DNA from: Annona cherimola
Lineage: Eukaryota; Streptophyta; Magnoliopsida; Magnoliales; Annonaceae
Length of the DNA: 64,000 nt
NCBI GenBank assembly: GCA_030490835.1
Contig: CM059975.1
Coordinates: 58,953,174 to 59,017,173 of the forward strand
Direction of reading: 5' to 3'
Part shown: in pieces, positions 11,331-24,262 of the stretch
Numbering within the stretch: position 1 is the first letter of the stretch
Layout: every line of letters begins with the position of its first letter
Translations under genes and position numbers: made by a program
The notes under the pieces: model-generated
The model's database searches: none
Seen by the model: the letters and a program-made list of their open reading frames with translations, nothing else
What the model was told of the DNA's origin: nothing

Positions 11331-11581
11331 CCACCTAAGTATTAGATCTCTATTTATCCAGCATGTGCCTCCAAGCTGAGTTGCATTCTCGAAATAATCC
11401 CAAAAATTATTCACCACTCTTCAATCTTTTCAAAATTTGTCTAAATTTCATCTTCTCTTACATGATTCATAATGTGCCAAGTTTTCCAACATAATAAGAG
11501 GAATTTTTCCAGCTTTTCCTTACACGAGGCTACTACCAACAAATGAAAGATACATGTTATGGGATTCCTCAGAATCCATAT

Positions 11582-11949
11582 TGTCGAAAATTAAGGATTT
11601 ACCACATACCTTATTAAGTGAAAGTGGAAGCGAAAAGATCAGAAGGTTGTGTCTCAAACTTCGTCGCTCAACTAGATTGGAATCACAAGATTGAAAACCA
11701 ACCACACTTCCACAACCTAAATACCACTAATATCCAAAAGGATTTAGGAGAACTCTCTAGGGATTGCTCTCATATGCTTTGATGTGTTTTCCTCTTAGAG
11801 ACCTCAGACATATTTACTTGGTTTGGGAGGGATACACAATAGGTATATTCCATACGTAGTGTATCTAAGTGGGACTATGTTTCCTAGTATGAGTAGTAGG
11901 AAATCCATTATACATTTATAGGAATTCCAGTCGTAATGTAATTCCAACA
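11582..11949 (-). repeat. 3' LTR of nested copia element
   Basis: 368 bp, from TGTCGAAAATTAAGG to ATTCCAACA; aligns along its length with 23537-23914. A polypurine tract (GAGAGGGAGA on the minus strand, 11950-11959) abuts it. Confidence 0.85.
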
Positions 11950-12446
11950 TCTCCCTCTCGCACATGATGGATTCGTCAACTAATCTCCCTTTCAAAATTA
12001 TTCATACTGGCAAATAGGTTGTGTGACCTGCAAGTACTTAGGAGCTTAATGTTGTGCCCTTATTAGGGATACATAGCAGCTACATCCCAAAATAGAATTG
12101 TGTATATATATACACATGTATGCCTCGCTATGCCCCAGACTCATTTTATTTTCATCAGTCCAATTATACTTAATCCCTCATAAGTCTATACTTGACTTTT
12201 TCTCTCATTGCATTGTAATAACAATTTTGTCCAATTACATGAACTAATCTTATAAATGGACATAACCGGTCGATTGGTGATAATTCTCAAAATTTTCAAT
12301 TAATTTCATATAAAATTCACACCATTAAATATTAAAACATTAATTAAATACAAGTTTTAAGAGGAATTTCATGAAAATCATATGTTTCATAAAATCTTTA
12401 ATTTTACTATAAAATGGGTTATTTTACACTAGTTTGAGAACATAAA

Positions 12447-12469
12447 ATAATAATAATAATAATAATAAA
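12447..12469. repeat. (AAT)n microsatellite
   Basis: About eight AAT/TAA units in AT-rich DNA. The surrounding 11960-12660 stretch shows no recognisable coding sequence. Confidence 0.8.
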
Positions 12470-12663
12470 TTTAATTACGCATATCAAAATGAAAGTAAAT
12501 AGGCTCACAAATTATTTTACGATATTTAGCCTATTAAATTAATTTGGGAAAATTATATATATAATTATAAATATATTTTAACATACGAGTACAAACCAAG
12601 CCATCCAAGAATGAACTATTATAAAATTAAGTTACTCAATATTTAAATTCACATTTAATCATT

Positions 12664-14718
12664 GTAGGTACACCAAGTAACTGTACACCACCGGAGCACC
12701 AATTCGGTGCTCCACCATCTTCCCAAATCGATGAGCAGCCATTGTTGACCACCGGAGACAGCAAGGCAAACGGCCCAGCAAATCAAGGCAACCCGACGGC
12801 AACACAACAGCCATACTAGCAACCCCGCAACCACCACCTCTTCTCTGCTTCACCATCGGCAACCATGATTCATGCTCCGTCCCTATCTCCAGCAACAGTG
12901 AATTTCGAAAGAAAAAAAACCAAGCAATCGACTACGGTCATCTTCCAAGCAGGTAGACGTACCCATCACTGCAGAAAAATCCCAGCCCCGATACATTGCA
13001 GTAGGAAACCCACCTCAAAGGACAAACTGTCACCTTCCATCATCTCCGGGAAATGTTCGTTTTTAACCCAATCCAAACCTCGTCCACCTATGTCAATCAT
13101 CGGAAGCAATGGCATCAACAAATTCTATAGCTCGTCCTCCATCAAGTCACCCAAATCCAAAGCCCCAATTCGATTTTAATAAATAATTGGCAACCCAAAA
13201 ACCAATCGAACAGAAGCAAAGCAGCTATTAAGCATTGCGACCATCATTCCCAAATTCGGCAGCCCTCCAGCTACGGCGATGGCAGAAAACCCGCCTCTGC
13301 ATCTTCAATTTTTGGCAATTTTTCATTTCCCAAATAGCCCAATGCATACATAGAGCCGTTGTTTGCTCCTTTCCGCAACCAATCTGCCAATTACAGCAAA
13401 ACCCAATCGGCAGCCATGGCGCCTCTTTCTCCGAGTTCGTCTAGAGCATCAGCAACAAGCAGCAGCAGCTCTTTCACTTGCCCGACTTTCTGCAGCGGGG
13501 AAAACTCCATCGTCATCTCCAAATCAAGCAAAACCGACAACCAGCTCCAAGCTACTAGCCGAGCACCTATTCCGAGCAGCTGCCCCCCCGATCATCTTCC
13601 AAGCAATAGCAGTAAGGAAAAACGCCCAAATTTAATCTACCGATCAAAAGAAGAACCTAAAATTACAGCCGCAAATTTACAGCCATGGATTCCACACCGC
13701 CGATCAGCAGTCAAGCCTGGAAAGATCCTCCAATGAAACAGCAGATCCCAACTGGCCATTCTAAAAATTTACAAGCAGCACCAATCGGGTTTTGATTTTC
13801 AACCAACAGCTCCGATTTCATCGAATTGGTAGGCAGATTAGAATCATTCAAACCCACCTGCACAATATCATTGCTGGCAGCAATTATTTCTGCATGAATT
13901 CAGCCAAAGAATAGAGCAACACGAGATGGCAGTGGGGAGTGCATGAAGACCAAGTGCAAAAGTAGCAATGCAAAGGAAGAGACAATGAACTGAAATCCCA
14001 CATCGGATTCCACGTTGGAGTAAGGGCCCCTCACACATCTACAAAAGCATGAGCCCTTCACACATCCCAACACACACAACACTCTTTTACCCTTTGAAGT
14101 AGGACCCATTTATGTGGGACCGTTGCCAAGTGGGTAATGCTCCAAGAGCTTGGAATGCTCCTCAAAGAGAGTGGTCTTCGATCAAGAATTGGGGTAAATA
14201 AATTTTCTTTTAGTTATAGTTTTTCTTTAATGCTTTGTGGTTGTTAATTTTAGATTTGTAATGTTTAGCGTAGATTTTCCGCTTTATGCATTGTAATTTT
14301 CAAATTAAGTTTAATGCAATTTTCATTCCTGTTTTCGTAGATTAAATTTTACTTCTGTAGTCTTTTAATTACTGTCCTAGTTTAGATTTAATTTTAGTTA
14401 ATTGCAATTTCTCCTCTCCTTTCTCTGTCTCTTTCTCTCTTCTTTCTCTCTCTTTCTAATTCTCTTTTCTTCTCTCTCTAATTTCTTCTCCTTTGTCTCT
14501 AATTTCTTTCTTTCTCTTCTCTACACCTTCTCTCACTTTTCTCTTTTATTTTTGCTTAAAATAATTCAAAATTATATAGCCTCTCTGTGGATTCAACCCG
14601 ACTCACCGATATTCTGCACTATCATCCGTATAGTGATAGCTTTAATATGTTTCGGTTAATTTTAATTAAACTGGTGATCATAGTGCTCTTAACGACAAAC
14701 ACTTGATACGCATCAATT
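12664..14718 (+). mobile_element. GC-rich insert, probably a gypsy (Athila-like) LTR
   Basis: From 12664 base composition jumps from AT-rich to GC-rich and falls back near 14170. Several overlapping frames are open for 60-125 codons on both strands, but they are Ser/Pro-rich and resemble no family, so I do not call a gene. The 3' part has a CT-rich tract (14408-14540), then GGATTCAACCCGACTCACCG and a TTGATACGCATCA end, phrases typical of the 3' ends of Athila-type LTRs. A CCCACATCGGATTCC motif sits at 13998. It lies inside the old copia element. No clean target duplication was found, so the borders are approximate. Confidence 0.4.
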
Positions 14719-15950
14719 GGTAAATATAAGCAATTGATGTAAATAAAATAGTCTTTCTCTGGCACTTATATCTCTTAATTACAAACTAACTGCTTTCCTA
14801 GATGTCCTGCAAGTCACATCACTCATGACTTGTAGGCAACATGCTAAGGTAGCACCATTAGATTACAACCTCAAAATATAGTCAAAAGTCATATAGGACA
14901 TACTCTCATAGTGAGGAGACAAGAATTATTCAAATCAAAGAAACTGGACTCACTTTTTTCATTGGTCGCTAAGCATACATAGTATGAAACACGTGCTATG
15001 GTGGGGAAACTCTTGACTCATAAGGAGCGCATGTCACTAACTTTTCAACACTATACAGACCATAGTTCAGTCGCTACCAAGTACTTAACCTGAGTTCTCA
15101 AAGTGTTTATCCTCCTTAGGTGCTGCCCAAGACTGGCGTCTATCTTTAATAAAGTCCAATGGGATGTGGGACTCTCACTACAGCCAAGCTCTAATAAAAT
15201 ATGACTTTATCTTGATCGCTTATCAAGGCGACAATAACCTTAGGTATCTTGCTCACATAGAACATGTATTTTACCTAATTTTGTCTCATCTCTGCATGTT
15301 CCCAAAGCATCAAAAGTGATTGTCCATGAGAGAGGGTCAATCTCTGACTTTGTCGACATACTTTAGATTGAATATTTCTCATTTATTTAATCATGCTAAT
15401 ATTAGCATCATAAATCAACAAACACCATGATCTACGCATTGTAGATACGTTGCACTACCGCTAGATGTATTACAAATCCAATGTTTAAATTAAGTTATCT
15501 CTTGTTGTCTACAAAATGACATCATTTTCTTAACAAGGGTATATGACCTAATACCAATTTTTGAACCTCTAAGTTTTCACATCAATCAATATGGGCGTAA
15601 CTTATAGGGCATAAATCATTATTTGGAAAATAATCTGCAATGCCAGAGCCAATATGAGTCAAAAGTCCTCAATATGCTTGTCTTAAATTTAACCGATGCT
15701 TGTTTACCAAATCAATGACATGACATGTGTTGGAGCAAATACATATCATAAGATATATCAAGCATCACACCTTACTGGCATAAGGAACATTGTTGGAGTA
15801 TCAGAACATGTTTCGAGGATTAGTGTTTTACCTTTTGCAATATAGTTGTCAATAAGTTAACAACTTTACATATTAAATCATTCAAAAAAGATTTTATTCA
15901 AAATGGTCAGCATTTTTATAATTAATCTTTCATTCTAAATATGAAAAGTT
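14719..15950. other. Unidentified stretch inside the copia element
   Basis: Both strands are closed by stops. It should hold the C-terminal RT/RNase H part of the copia pol but I could not recognise it. Phrases such as CCCAATGGGATGTGGGACT may be LTR-like debris. Confidence 0.3.
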
Positions 15951-16475
15951 GTTTCACCTATGTCCTCTATTTTAAAATTAAAGGACAACCTCTCTTTAAT
16001 GGCGATAAGAAATTTTGGATGATCATGTTGCAAAAGACGAATTATGATAACCTCACAATTAAAATTGAGATTTTCTCATAGTCTATACCATCTTATTTGG
16101 ATATAACATTTAGTCACTAGGCAAGCATTACATTTCTCAATTGATCCATCTATCTTGCACTTATTTATGAGAACCCATTTGTTACTAATTATTTTGCATC
16201 TAGATGGAAAATTGACCAAGTCCTACACTTGGTAGATTCTAATTCTTTTCTATTGATTTTTTTATTTCTTTTAGTTAGGTTATGAGAGGTCTTAGACACC
16301 TCATCATCTTGAGACATATCCGAAAAAGTTTCCTTCTCAATCATAAAAGATGATATAGGATACTTTTTTTTTGTTACAAGGTTGATACTCTTAAGGTATG
16401 TTGCTCCCACTTGGCTCAAGATGTTGAAACAAGTTTTCATTTTCTCACTACTACCTTTAGGGTCCTCTAACTCAG
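15950..16475 (-). pseudogene. Decayed copia reverse transcriptase start
   Basis: Minus-strand translation gives SNKWVLINKCKIDGSIEKCNACLV (shown in part: KCKIDGSIEKCNACLVTKCY), the equivalent of the copia RT entry NKWVFK..DGSIERYKARLVAKGY. Just upstream a 83-codon open piece (16440-16189) contains ELEDPKGSSE and MSQDDEVSKTS, as in the linker between integrase and RT. Stops follow every 20-40 codons. Confidence 0.75.
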
Positions 16476-18962
16476 TGGCGTCCCGAACCGGGGTGCCTAG
16501 AAGCCTTACTCCGGGATCTTATTGATTAGTAAACGTGACTCAGGATTGTTACCCTAATCACGCTGCGGGTTCTTTAATTGGATCTCATCCAAAAAAAAAT
16601 TTCATTTCTTTTTTTTTCTTTCATCACATAAACATATACTCATCATCATTCATAATGGACTTATCCATATCATCATAAATCATCAACTTCTCATATTATT
16701 CATAACTTCGTAATTTCATACAACCTATGTCTTTTTCGCCATATCTCATTAGGGCATTTATTCATACAAAAATTTACTAACCTTTGTAGATTTCTCTTTT
16801 CCTTTAGCAATACATGCCTTTTATCTCTTGGCTTTCCCTACACCTTTCTGAGGTTGGGAAAACAAAATATGAGTCGAAACTCAATAAGCAAGCATTTTCT
16901 TTCATTTAAATGCATTTCTCTCCATTCGATAGAAGACACTTACCAAGTGATCAACTACCAACGGAACAGAAACCTTTTCATAAAAACCATTTCATAAATA
17001 TTAGATGCGCAAATACTTCCTTTCCATATCCGACATATACCTTCGTGTGTGGGTACACTAGCCTGGGAAACATCTCACGTAGCATGGTCCATTACGCCGG
17101 CTTCTCCGACTTGGCCTCATCAAGGGGACCTCGCGTTCTTTACCTTGATTAGTCTACCTGGTCTCCTACATGCATGACTTTTGATTTTTTCGGTCGTTAT
17201 ATACCACTTACATCAGGTAACTTGTCATTCTCATGTAAATAATTATTTGCATCATCCCTTTAAAACATCATTTCAAATCTATGCTTTCCTTTTCAATGTC
17301 ATATATTTATTCACACATAACATTTCATTGCCTCCACCTCTTGGGAGGATGCTGCCGGCACATAGCCCTATCGACTTGGCAATGGTGAAGAGGAATCCTC
17401 TTATCCTATTTCCTCCACCAAAGCCTCTTCATTATGCATCATACATGTGCACATGTCCATAAACATCACATGATATCAATATGTCGGCATGATAAAAACT
17501 CATAAACATTTATCATTTCAAAACATTATAGGAATGATCACCCTTAAACATATTTCATAATTACTTGAGAATAAAATCACATTTTCAAAGTTGTGTTTGC
17601 TTACCTTCTTAGTCTGTGCCCTCAACTTCCTCCTTTCCTTTTCCTATACAAAGAAAATGGATATTTTATTCATCCATTCTATGTCTTAGGTTGCTTTATA
17701 ATCATTTACTACCTCATTCCCATAGAGGTTAATCTTATAAAGATACTTGGTCATTATCCATTTATATGGATTTTTGTCCATAAATCTTTTTAAAAAATTC
17801 CATCCACACATCCTTATGAAATATAAATATTAATCTCATTTCTACCCAATTTACGCATTTACTGTTCATGGTTACTGTTCAAAATTACTGTTCACGATCA
17901 CTGTTCATGGGTTAGTATTCACAGCGAGTTTTGGCACTGTTCATGGGTTTCAAAATTTGATATTTTTTCCAAAAATACCATGACATAGATCTTAGTTAGT
18001 ATATCATGGGAAAATTCATGAAATTTGAATTCATCATCATTAACTTGGCTAAATAAATCATTTTTTTCATATACTCAAAATCAATCATAATCTTGTTTAA
18101 GCATTAATCCCAAAAATTATATAATTATAAAATCAAAATATCATCATTCCAATATCATAATCATCATTATTATTCATTCCAAATCATCAATTTTGGAGCA
18201 TTATTTACACATATCATATGTTATTTTCCCGAATGCTCTATCTTCGCTTCAAATTTTTTATGTTTAGGCATAATTCTAATTTGGCATGGTAACTACACTT
18301 ATTTTATCATGCTTAGGCATTATCTAAGCATGATTTTATCCTACTTAACACCCAAAAGAAATTTGAAAAGAATTTCCTTACCTCAGGTGGAAAACTCTCC
18401 TCCTACTCGGCTCTTTTTCTCTTTTTCCTTCTTTCTCCCTTTCTCTCTTGCTCAAAAACGTGGGGAATGAATTTCTCAAGCTAAGAATGCTTGGGATGGG
18501 TGTGAAATTCATTCAAGACACCCTCTCCTTTATATAGTACTCCAAATTTCATGAAATTGCATTCTACCTCCTTGAAATTTGGGCTTAATTATAAATATCT
18601 TTACTTAGGTCATTTTCACCTCATTTCCAAGCAATTTCTTATTATTCTAGGTGGAAAATTTCTGGCCACAAGTTTCCATAGCTGATCCATCTATTAATTG
18701 CTTGATTTTCATCAAAAGTTGTGATCGATCTTGGCCGTTGATCATCAACCACTCATTCCATCTTGGCCCTTGATTCATTTCACACCTTTTGAGGTTTGAA
18801 AAATGGGCAATTGCAGCTCCTACCCACGTTCAAGGCTGCCCCCTTTTGACTTATTTGTATTTTGCTTTAAATTTCATTAATTACAATTTAATCCAAGCCG
18901 TTCATCAAGTGAAAAAGCAATCGATCTCAACCGTTGCTTTCCTCACGTTTTCCAAGCCTACA
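16476..18962 (-). repeat. Gypsy-type solo LTR inserted in copia pol
   Basis: On the minus strand the unit starts TGTAGGC near 18962 and ends GGTTCGGGACGCCA at 16476, like chromovirus (Tekay/Del-type) LTRs. It carries a TATA box, a purine-rich leader, and a cluster of ACTGTTCA repeats (17868-17946) often seen in that family. Copia integrase-to-RT linker sequence lies on both sides: integrase C-terminal frames resume at 18963-19160 and the linker at 16475. No internal region is present. I found no exact 5-bp duplication, so the borders are soft. Confidence 0.65.
18527..18536 (-). promoter_or_regulatory. TATA box of gypsy solo LTR
   Basis: TATATAAAGG on the minus strand, followed by a purine-rich leader (GAGAGAAAGGGAGAAAGAAG), as expected for an LTR promoter. 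Confidence 0.6.
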
Positions 18963-19159
18963 TACCCTTTGAAGTGTTCTAAGCATCTGACAAAGATACA
19001 TTTCTTTCCTCTTTGCCCTAATTAGTTATGTTCTTAAGAAGAATTTTATAAACAAAAGCCGTTGACCCCATTGTTGCAGTTTTCTCATATCAGGTTTTAA
19101 GTCTATCCAAAAATCATAAGGAATGAAAGCAATTTATTTTGGAGTGTAAAAATTAGGCA

Positions 19160-19720
19160 AACGAGTAGCAGTCAGCATTGTATCTTCCTAATCAAATATT
19201 GAAAGATTCACCTGCACCATCATAGACTTAACCTTATTCAATAGGGTCTGATTTCTTCTCTTTACAACACTATTTTGTCGGAGAGTACAGAAATAGCCAA
19301 TTTCCCAACTATACCCTTTTCATCAAAGGGTACTCTTATCCACGATCATTTCTTAATTCTTTAATCTTTCGATCCAATTGGGTCTTAACCATACTTGCAT
19401 AACGTCTAAAACAATCTAATGCTTCTGACTTATGGGAGATCGAGAAAACGTGATCAAATTGCATGTAATTATTAAAAAATGTGATGAAATATGAGGCCCA
19501 TGTCTCACCCTCAAATTCATTGAATCACATATGTCAAAATTGACCAAATTGTAATAGAAAATTAGTTATAGTTGCTTTATTAAATTGTTTTCCTTATCGC
19601 TTTTCTAGGCTAGACAATTTTCACAGAAAGATAAATCAATTTTAGCAAATAAGCCACAAAGACTTTTTCTAGCTACCCGATTCATCTTTATCTATCGAAT
19701 GTGACACAATCTAGCATATA
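19160..19720 (-). pseudogene. Decayed copia integrase core
   Basis: Minus-strand frames give YFITFFNNYMQFDHVFSISH, KSEALDCFRRYASMVKTQLD and KIKELRNDRG-EY, which follow the copia integrase catalytic core (YFITFIDDYS, HKSEALDCF, RSDRGGEY). Of the catalytic aspartates only the one in the NDRG motif can be placed. Stops and frameshifts interrupt it, and it lies between the Gag remnant and the gypsy LTR. Confidence 0.8.
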
Positions 19721-20039
19721 ACACATGTGCATTCACAAAAGCATCAAGGCATAAGAAAAACAACCATCATGTATTATAATGAAACCATCAATTCTGCAAA
19801 AAGTAAATTGATCTCAATATAATTATCATGAAAACATTAGGATAAATAAAGATAGAATAGAGATTAACTCTTGCCGAATTTCCCAAGATAGAATAGATAT
19901 TAACTTTTGCCCAATTCTCCAAGTCCTCAATCGACAAAAGATGAGCTTCTTTGAGCATTACTAAGCCACCTAGAAATGCAGATGCAGGAGTAAAATTAGG
20001 TCATGCCTTCTTTGACTCGATGCAACCACGAGCAAAGTG

Positions 20040-20960
20040 GCTTTATTCTGCTACAATTATAACACTTAATCTTAGTCATATCTTTCTTTCCTCCATGCAT
20101 ATTTTGTTTGCGCCGAACTCCTTAGCCTCATGTGGGCCTTCATCATTATCTCTTCCCTTCAAGGAACACTTTGTTCCTCTTGCATTTGAAACTCAAAGTT
20201 TCATGCAAACCTAAGTAAACCACATATACTTGGTCATAGGAGGATTATGTAACCTCTATGTGCTCAACCTCTAGATTCAACTGGTGCGAAATATCCCCAA
20301 TGGATTTGATATTTCTGTTATGCATCAGACTTAGATATATATATATATATATCTAGTAATCATTGAGAGATCTTATCATAGTCAGTATCTTTTGCTAATC
20401 TATGAGAGCACGTCCAATTGACCTAAGCTCTCGGATCATATTGAGATCCACTTAAGATGTTGCCTTATGGTGTAATTTTGGCACTCCTTATTGTCGTCAA
20501 ATTTTGATCATGAGGCCTCTTACCTTAGTAGTTGAGATACTACCATATTTATCTTTCAGGGTCAACCACATGTCCTAAGCAATGCATAGTTCAAACTATG
20601 TATGATGCTCAACAACAAAATGTGAGCGAATTTTTTTAAGATTATGTACACCACTTTCTCAAGTTTATTCCTGATATTGTTTAATGTTTCTAGTGACTCC
20701 TACCCTTTCAAGATATACTTAACTTTCGATGCCATATTTCAAATTATCGCTATTTAATTTATTATGTTGATTTAAATCAACGATAATTATTTTAGATGTC
20801 ATTATTAGTAGCATAGGTATATAATCAATACTACCATAAATGATTTTGTCTCAAAAGATCGACTAAATTAATGATAAACCAACATAAGGAACAAATTTGA
20901 AAGCTTACTATGTTCCTAATCATCATTCGTGTCACAAATGTTGGATTTTTATTAAATTAG
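20040..20960 (-). pseudogene. Decayed copia gag (UBN2 and zinc knuckle)
   Basis: Minus-strand frames give DMWLTLKDKYGSISTTKVRG and LMIKFDDNKECQNYTIRQHL, the UBN2 region of copia Gag. Further along, CYNCSRI and, one frame over, HFARGCIESKK rebuild a CCHC knuckle broken by a frameshift. About ten stops are present. The 122-codon open piece at 21698-21330 may be its N-terminus but I do not recognise it. Confidence 0.7.
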
Positions 20961-22320
20961 TTCAATCGCGCAAAATTTTAGTTCTAAACGAGAATTTCTC
21001 TAAATCCTACAAACTTGAGAACTATTAGTTTCAAGTGAGAATTCCTTTAAATCCTTCCAACTTGAGAACTCCCACTAAAAAAAATATTAAAATGTAAACA
21101 ATAATAACATTTATTTGATCATGCAAAAATAAGCATAATATGCATAATACAAGCATTTATTTGTAGTTACATATCTTTCATGCAAAATAAATTAAGGGTA
21201 CTTTACTAAATGCTCATTTATAAAGTCATAAGTGTTATTGCACAATCTCCTTTTAGGTTTATAGTTGCATTCATCACTCATAGCAGTGTTTTGCTCTTTC
21301 ACCAAGGATATAGTCATCATCCTTTCTAATTAGAATTCTTTCTTTGCATTGGCTCTCGTAAATCTAGCCTGGCGAAGATTAGGATATATGGATAACGTAA
21401 CAAATCGCTCAATTCCAAAAATAATTTTGTACTCTTCCATTAACTCAAGCTCGCAATATATATCGGATAAAGATTTGTAACATGTAATATTCTTCTTTAA
21501 AGTAAGTTTCTCCTTTTCTATGGATTCTGTTAGGGAATCGACAAAGCCACATACCTTCTGTCTTAGAGATAATTTTATCCATTTGCTGTGAAGGAAAATT
21601 ATGAACTTTCTCATGGACCAAAAGTGCTTATAAAGGGTATATTTTGGATTCATTTTAAAGTTCATATAATCTGAAACGATATTTGTTTGGATGTGCAATA
21701 ATTCTTTTTAACTTCTTTTGAAATTCTCATGATTCCTATGGAAAAAGAATTTTCTAGATACCAAAAGAGATGATGAGCACAAGCACTAAAACATAACTAT
21801 AGAGAATATAATTCAATAATGATTATTAAATTTATTATATCCAATCAAATTCTATAGTAATTCTTTTGGTTAGCTAGGTAGGCGAGGTGTGACGTGGGAG
21901 GTTCACCCTACATAGCGAGGGCCTCATTAAATAACCACAGGATCTGCTTCAAGACCTCTTTTTTAGGCACTAACCTCCAGTTATACTATAGAATACGATC
22001 TCACCATAAGAAAATAATATAATTATAACATAGTGTAATACATCATAACTCTTATAATTACACATATGTTGCATGTTTAAGGGATTATATTTCATAATTT
22101 GTGGTATATAGCTTGATATAAAATATGCATATTGCATAAATCATCATCTTTGAATCTCAAATCAGAAATCTAACCATACCATTGCATCAGGAATGTCAAA
22201 ATTAGTAGGAATTGACAATTGGATCATTTTGGTTTTAAAATGAGCAAAATATATAAAAAATAATATGAATGGCTCGAATTTTGACACGTCAGTGCCGGAG
22301 TCCTTTCACCACTTGCAACT

Positions 22321-22658
22321 TGGGCCGGTGGGCCTAACTTGGGCCTATCTACTCTAGGTCGCTTAGTCCCTAGGCTTTAATCTGCTAGGCTTAGTTTGGA
22401 TTGTCGGGAGTTAGGCCGATTTATCTTTATTGGGCTCTGCCAGACAATCATTGCCGCCGGCGAGCTGCCATCATCGTTGATGAAGCCAGTTTGGCTCCAG
22501 TGGGCCCATTTATAAGTTGCCAACTCACACTGGTATGTTGGGCTCTGCTGCATTCGGCCTATAAGTTATTTTGAGCCCAAGCCCAGGCGCTTATAAGCCT
22601 TTTTCTTTGGGCCAGTTTTTGCGTCAGCCCATCTGGCCAGCAATGGGCTCACAGCCCA
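22321..22658. promoter_or_regulatory. Cluster of 13 TGGGCY (site II-like) motifs
   Basis: TGGGCC or TGGGCT occurs on either strand at 22321, 22329, 22340, 22431, 22501, 22503, 22539, 22574, 22580, 22608, 22626, 22644 and 22653. In plants TGGGCY is the site II element bound by TCP-family factors. The cluster lies in the leader between the 5' LTR and gag of the old copia element, in a locally GC-rich block. Confidence 0.55.
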
Positions 22659-22699
22659 ATGCTCCTTAAGGGGAAGTAGTCAGGCCATTTTGCAACTAT

Positions 22700-23524
22700 G
22701 TCCAGTTTTCTATGGTTTGTAAAATTACCACGACTTGAGGGGTTTTCTAAAAATTTCCTTCTAAATCTAGGTCAATGATGTTTACTGTGGTACATCCGTG
22801 ACAAATCAAATCACCGTATATCTCAACTCATTTTATTTAATTTTAAATTCAACTAAATAATATTTTAATGATCCAATCCATCCTAAAAAATTATAATCAT
22901 ATAATTAGTATAATGGAATATGTGATTTACAAAATTAATTCAAAATAATTAATTAATTATCAACAAGATGATAATAAAATACACTATCACATGATTATCA
23001 TGTTATATCAAGTTACAAACATACAAGCCTCTTCTGTTTGCCCTAGCTTTTCCATTATGGATGGATTTAACATGATAAATCTTCAATTAATAATATAACA
23101 TGATTATAATACATAGAGAATCATGAAATTTGTGTCTTAAGTAAAATCCAATCCATCTTCAACAGAGATATGGGACGAGAGAGAAATAACAATGAACTTC
23201 TTACATTAAATTAATCATAGTAATTATTCTGGTTGATTTTTCAATAATCCAAATCATTCATATTGTTTAGAAAAATTCGACCTTCAATATAAGATCCCAC
23301 TTGCATATATTTGAAATATCACAATGATAAAATCTAGCAACTTAATAAATTACATGACAACTTGAAAGATAAATTCAAGCATGCATGTTTGGTCGTTAGT
23401 GTGATACGATTTTCACATACGGATTTGTATATACATGCCAAATAAAAATAGCTAAACAGAATTTCAAGAAATTTTAGCACACATACAATCACAACCGAGC
23501 AATCAAGCCAAGACACAGATTAAA
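22700..23524. other. AT-rich leader of nested copia element
   Basis: Between the TGGGCY cluster and the primer site; no domain or ORF of interest seen. Confidence 0.35.
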
Positions 23525-23535
23525 CTGTGATACCA
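23525..23535 (-). promoter_or_regulatory. Primer-binding site of nested copia element
   Basis: Minus strand reads TGGTATCACAG, nearly the initiator tRNA-Met site, one base from the LTR at 23537. Confidence 0.8.
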
Positions 23536-23536
23536 A

Positions 23537-23914
23537 TGTTGAAAATTAAGGATTTACTACATACCTTTATTAAGTGAAAGTGGAAGCAAAACAATTGAAA
23601 GGTTGTGTGTTAAGCTTCGTCGCTCAGTTGGATTGAAAACTAACCACACTACCACAATTTGAATGTCACTAATCTTTGAAATGGTTTAGGAGAACTCTTC
23701 AGGAATTTCTCTCGTATGCTCTGTGTTTTTCTCCTAGAGACCTCACACATATTTATAATTGGTCTGTGAGAGATACACAGTAGTTAAGCAAGAGCTATCC
23801 CACTACAAGTATCATACGGAGTGTATCCAAGTAGGACTGTGTTTCTAAGTATGATTAGGAGTAGGAAGCTCATTATGGGCGTATAGAAATTTCAGTCCTA
23901 ATATTATTCCAACA
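23537..23914 (-). repeat. 5' LTR of nested copia element
   Basis: 378 bp, TGTTGAAAATT to ATTATTCCAACA, matching 11582-11949. A minus-strand TATAAATAT lies at about 23749-23757. Confidence 0.85.
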
Positions 23915-23944
23915 CAGATATTTCGGTCTTCTACAACCCTCTTC

Positions 23945-24262
23945 TTATCCATCTAATCTATTACAAAAGACAAAAAGATGAGAGGCACTTTCCCCATACT
24001 GTTTGCAAAAAGAGCATGTGTTTTCCACCACAATCCCCCTTTTGATTAGATTATCCTTTGTTGGTAAAGCATTTTGGAAGAGTCTCCACCTGAAAACCAA
24101 TATTTTGCTAAACAATTTTGTTTTCCACAGCTTTTTAAACACAAAGTCGTCTGAGACCTGCTTTTGAGCTATACTTCCTTGAGGGAACTGAATTGAAGAT
24201 AAATTCATATCCTTTAACATTCTGTAAGCTGACCTCACACTATATATCCATTTGTTTCCCAC
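23945..24262 (-). pseudogene. LINE ORF2 zf-RVT segment
   Basis: The 105-codon frame contains WIYSVRSAYRML, FKKLWKTKLFSKILVFRWRL, LPTKDNLIKRGI and CSFCKQYGESASHLFVFC, the zinc-binding zf-RVT domain that follows reverse transcriptase in plant L1-type LINEs. It stops where the copia element is inserted and continues at 11581 with RNase H. Confidence 0.9.

Larger units (their letters stand above)
11582..23914 (-). mobile_element. Old Ty1-copia element nested in the LINE
   Basis: Two direct LTRs (11582-11949 and 23537-23914) bound the element. Flanking 5-mers are CATAT on the left and CAGAT on the right, a target duplication with one change. A primer-binding site lies inside the right LTR and a polypurine tract inside the left one, so it is transcribed on the minus strand. 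Decayed Gag, integrase and RT pieces follow in the right order. Extra length comes from a gypsy LTR and a GC-rich insert. All frames carry many stops. Confidence 0.85.

Noticed and set aside
13359..13736. Open frames of 90-125 codons in the GC-rich island
   Set aside because: Ser/Pro/Ala-rich, overlapping in several frames on both strands, no family resemblance; best explained by GC-rich composition of a repeat.
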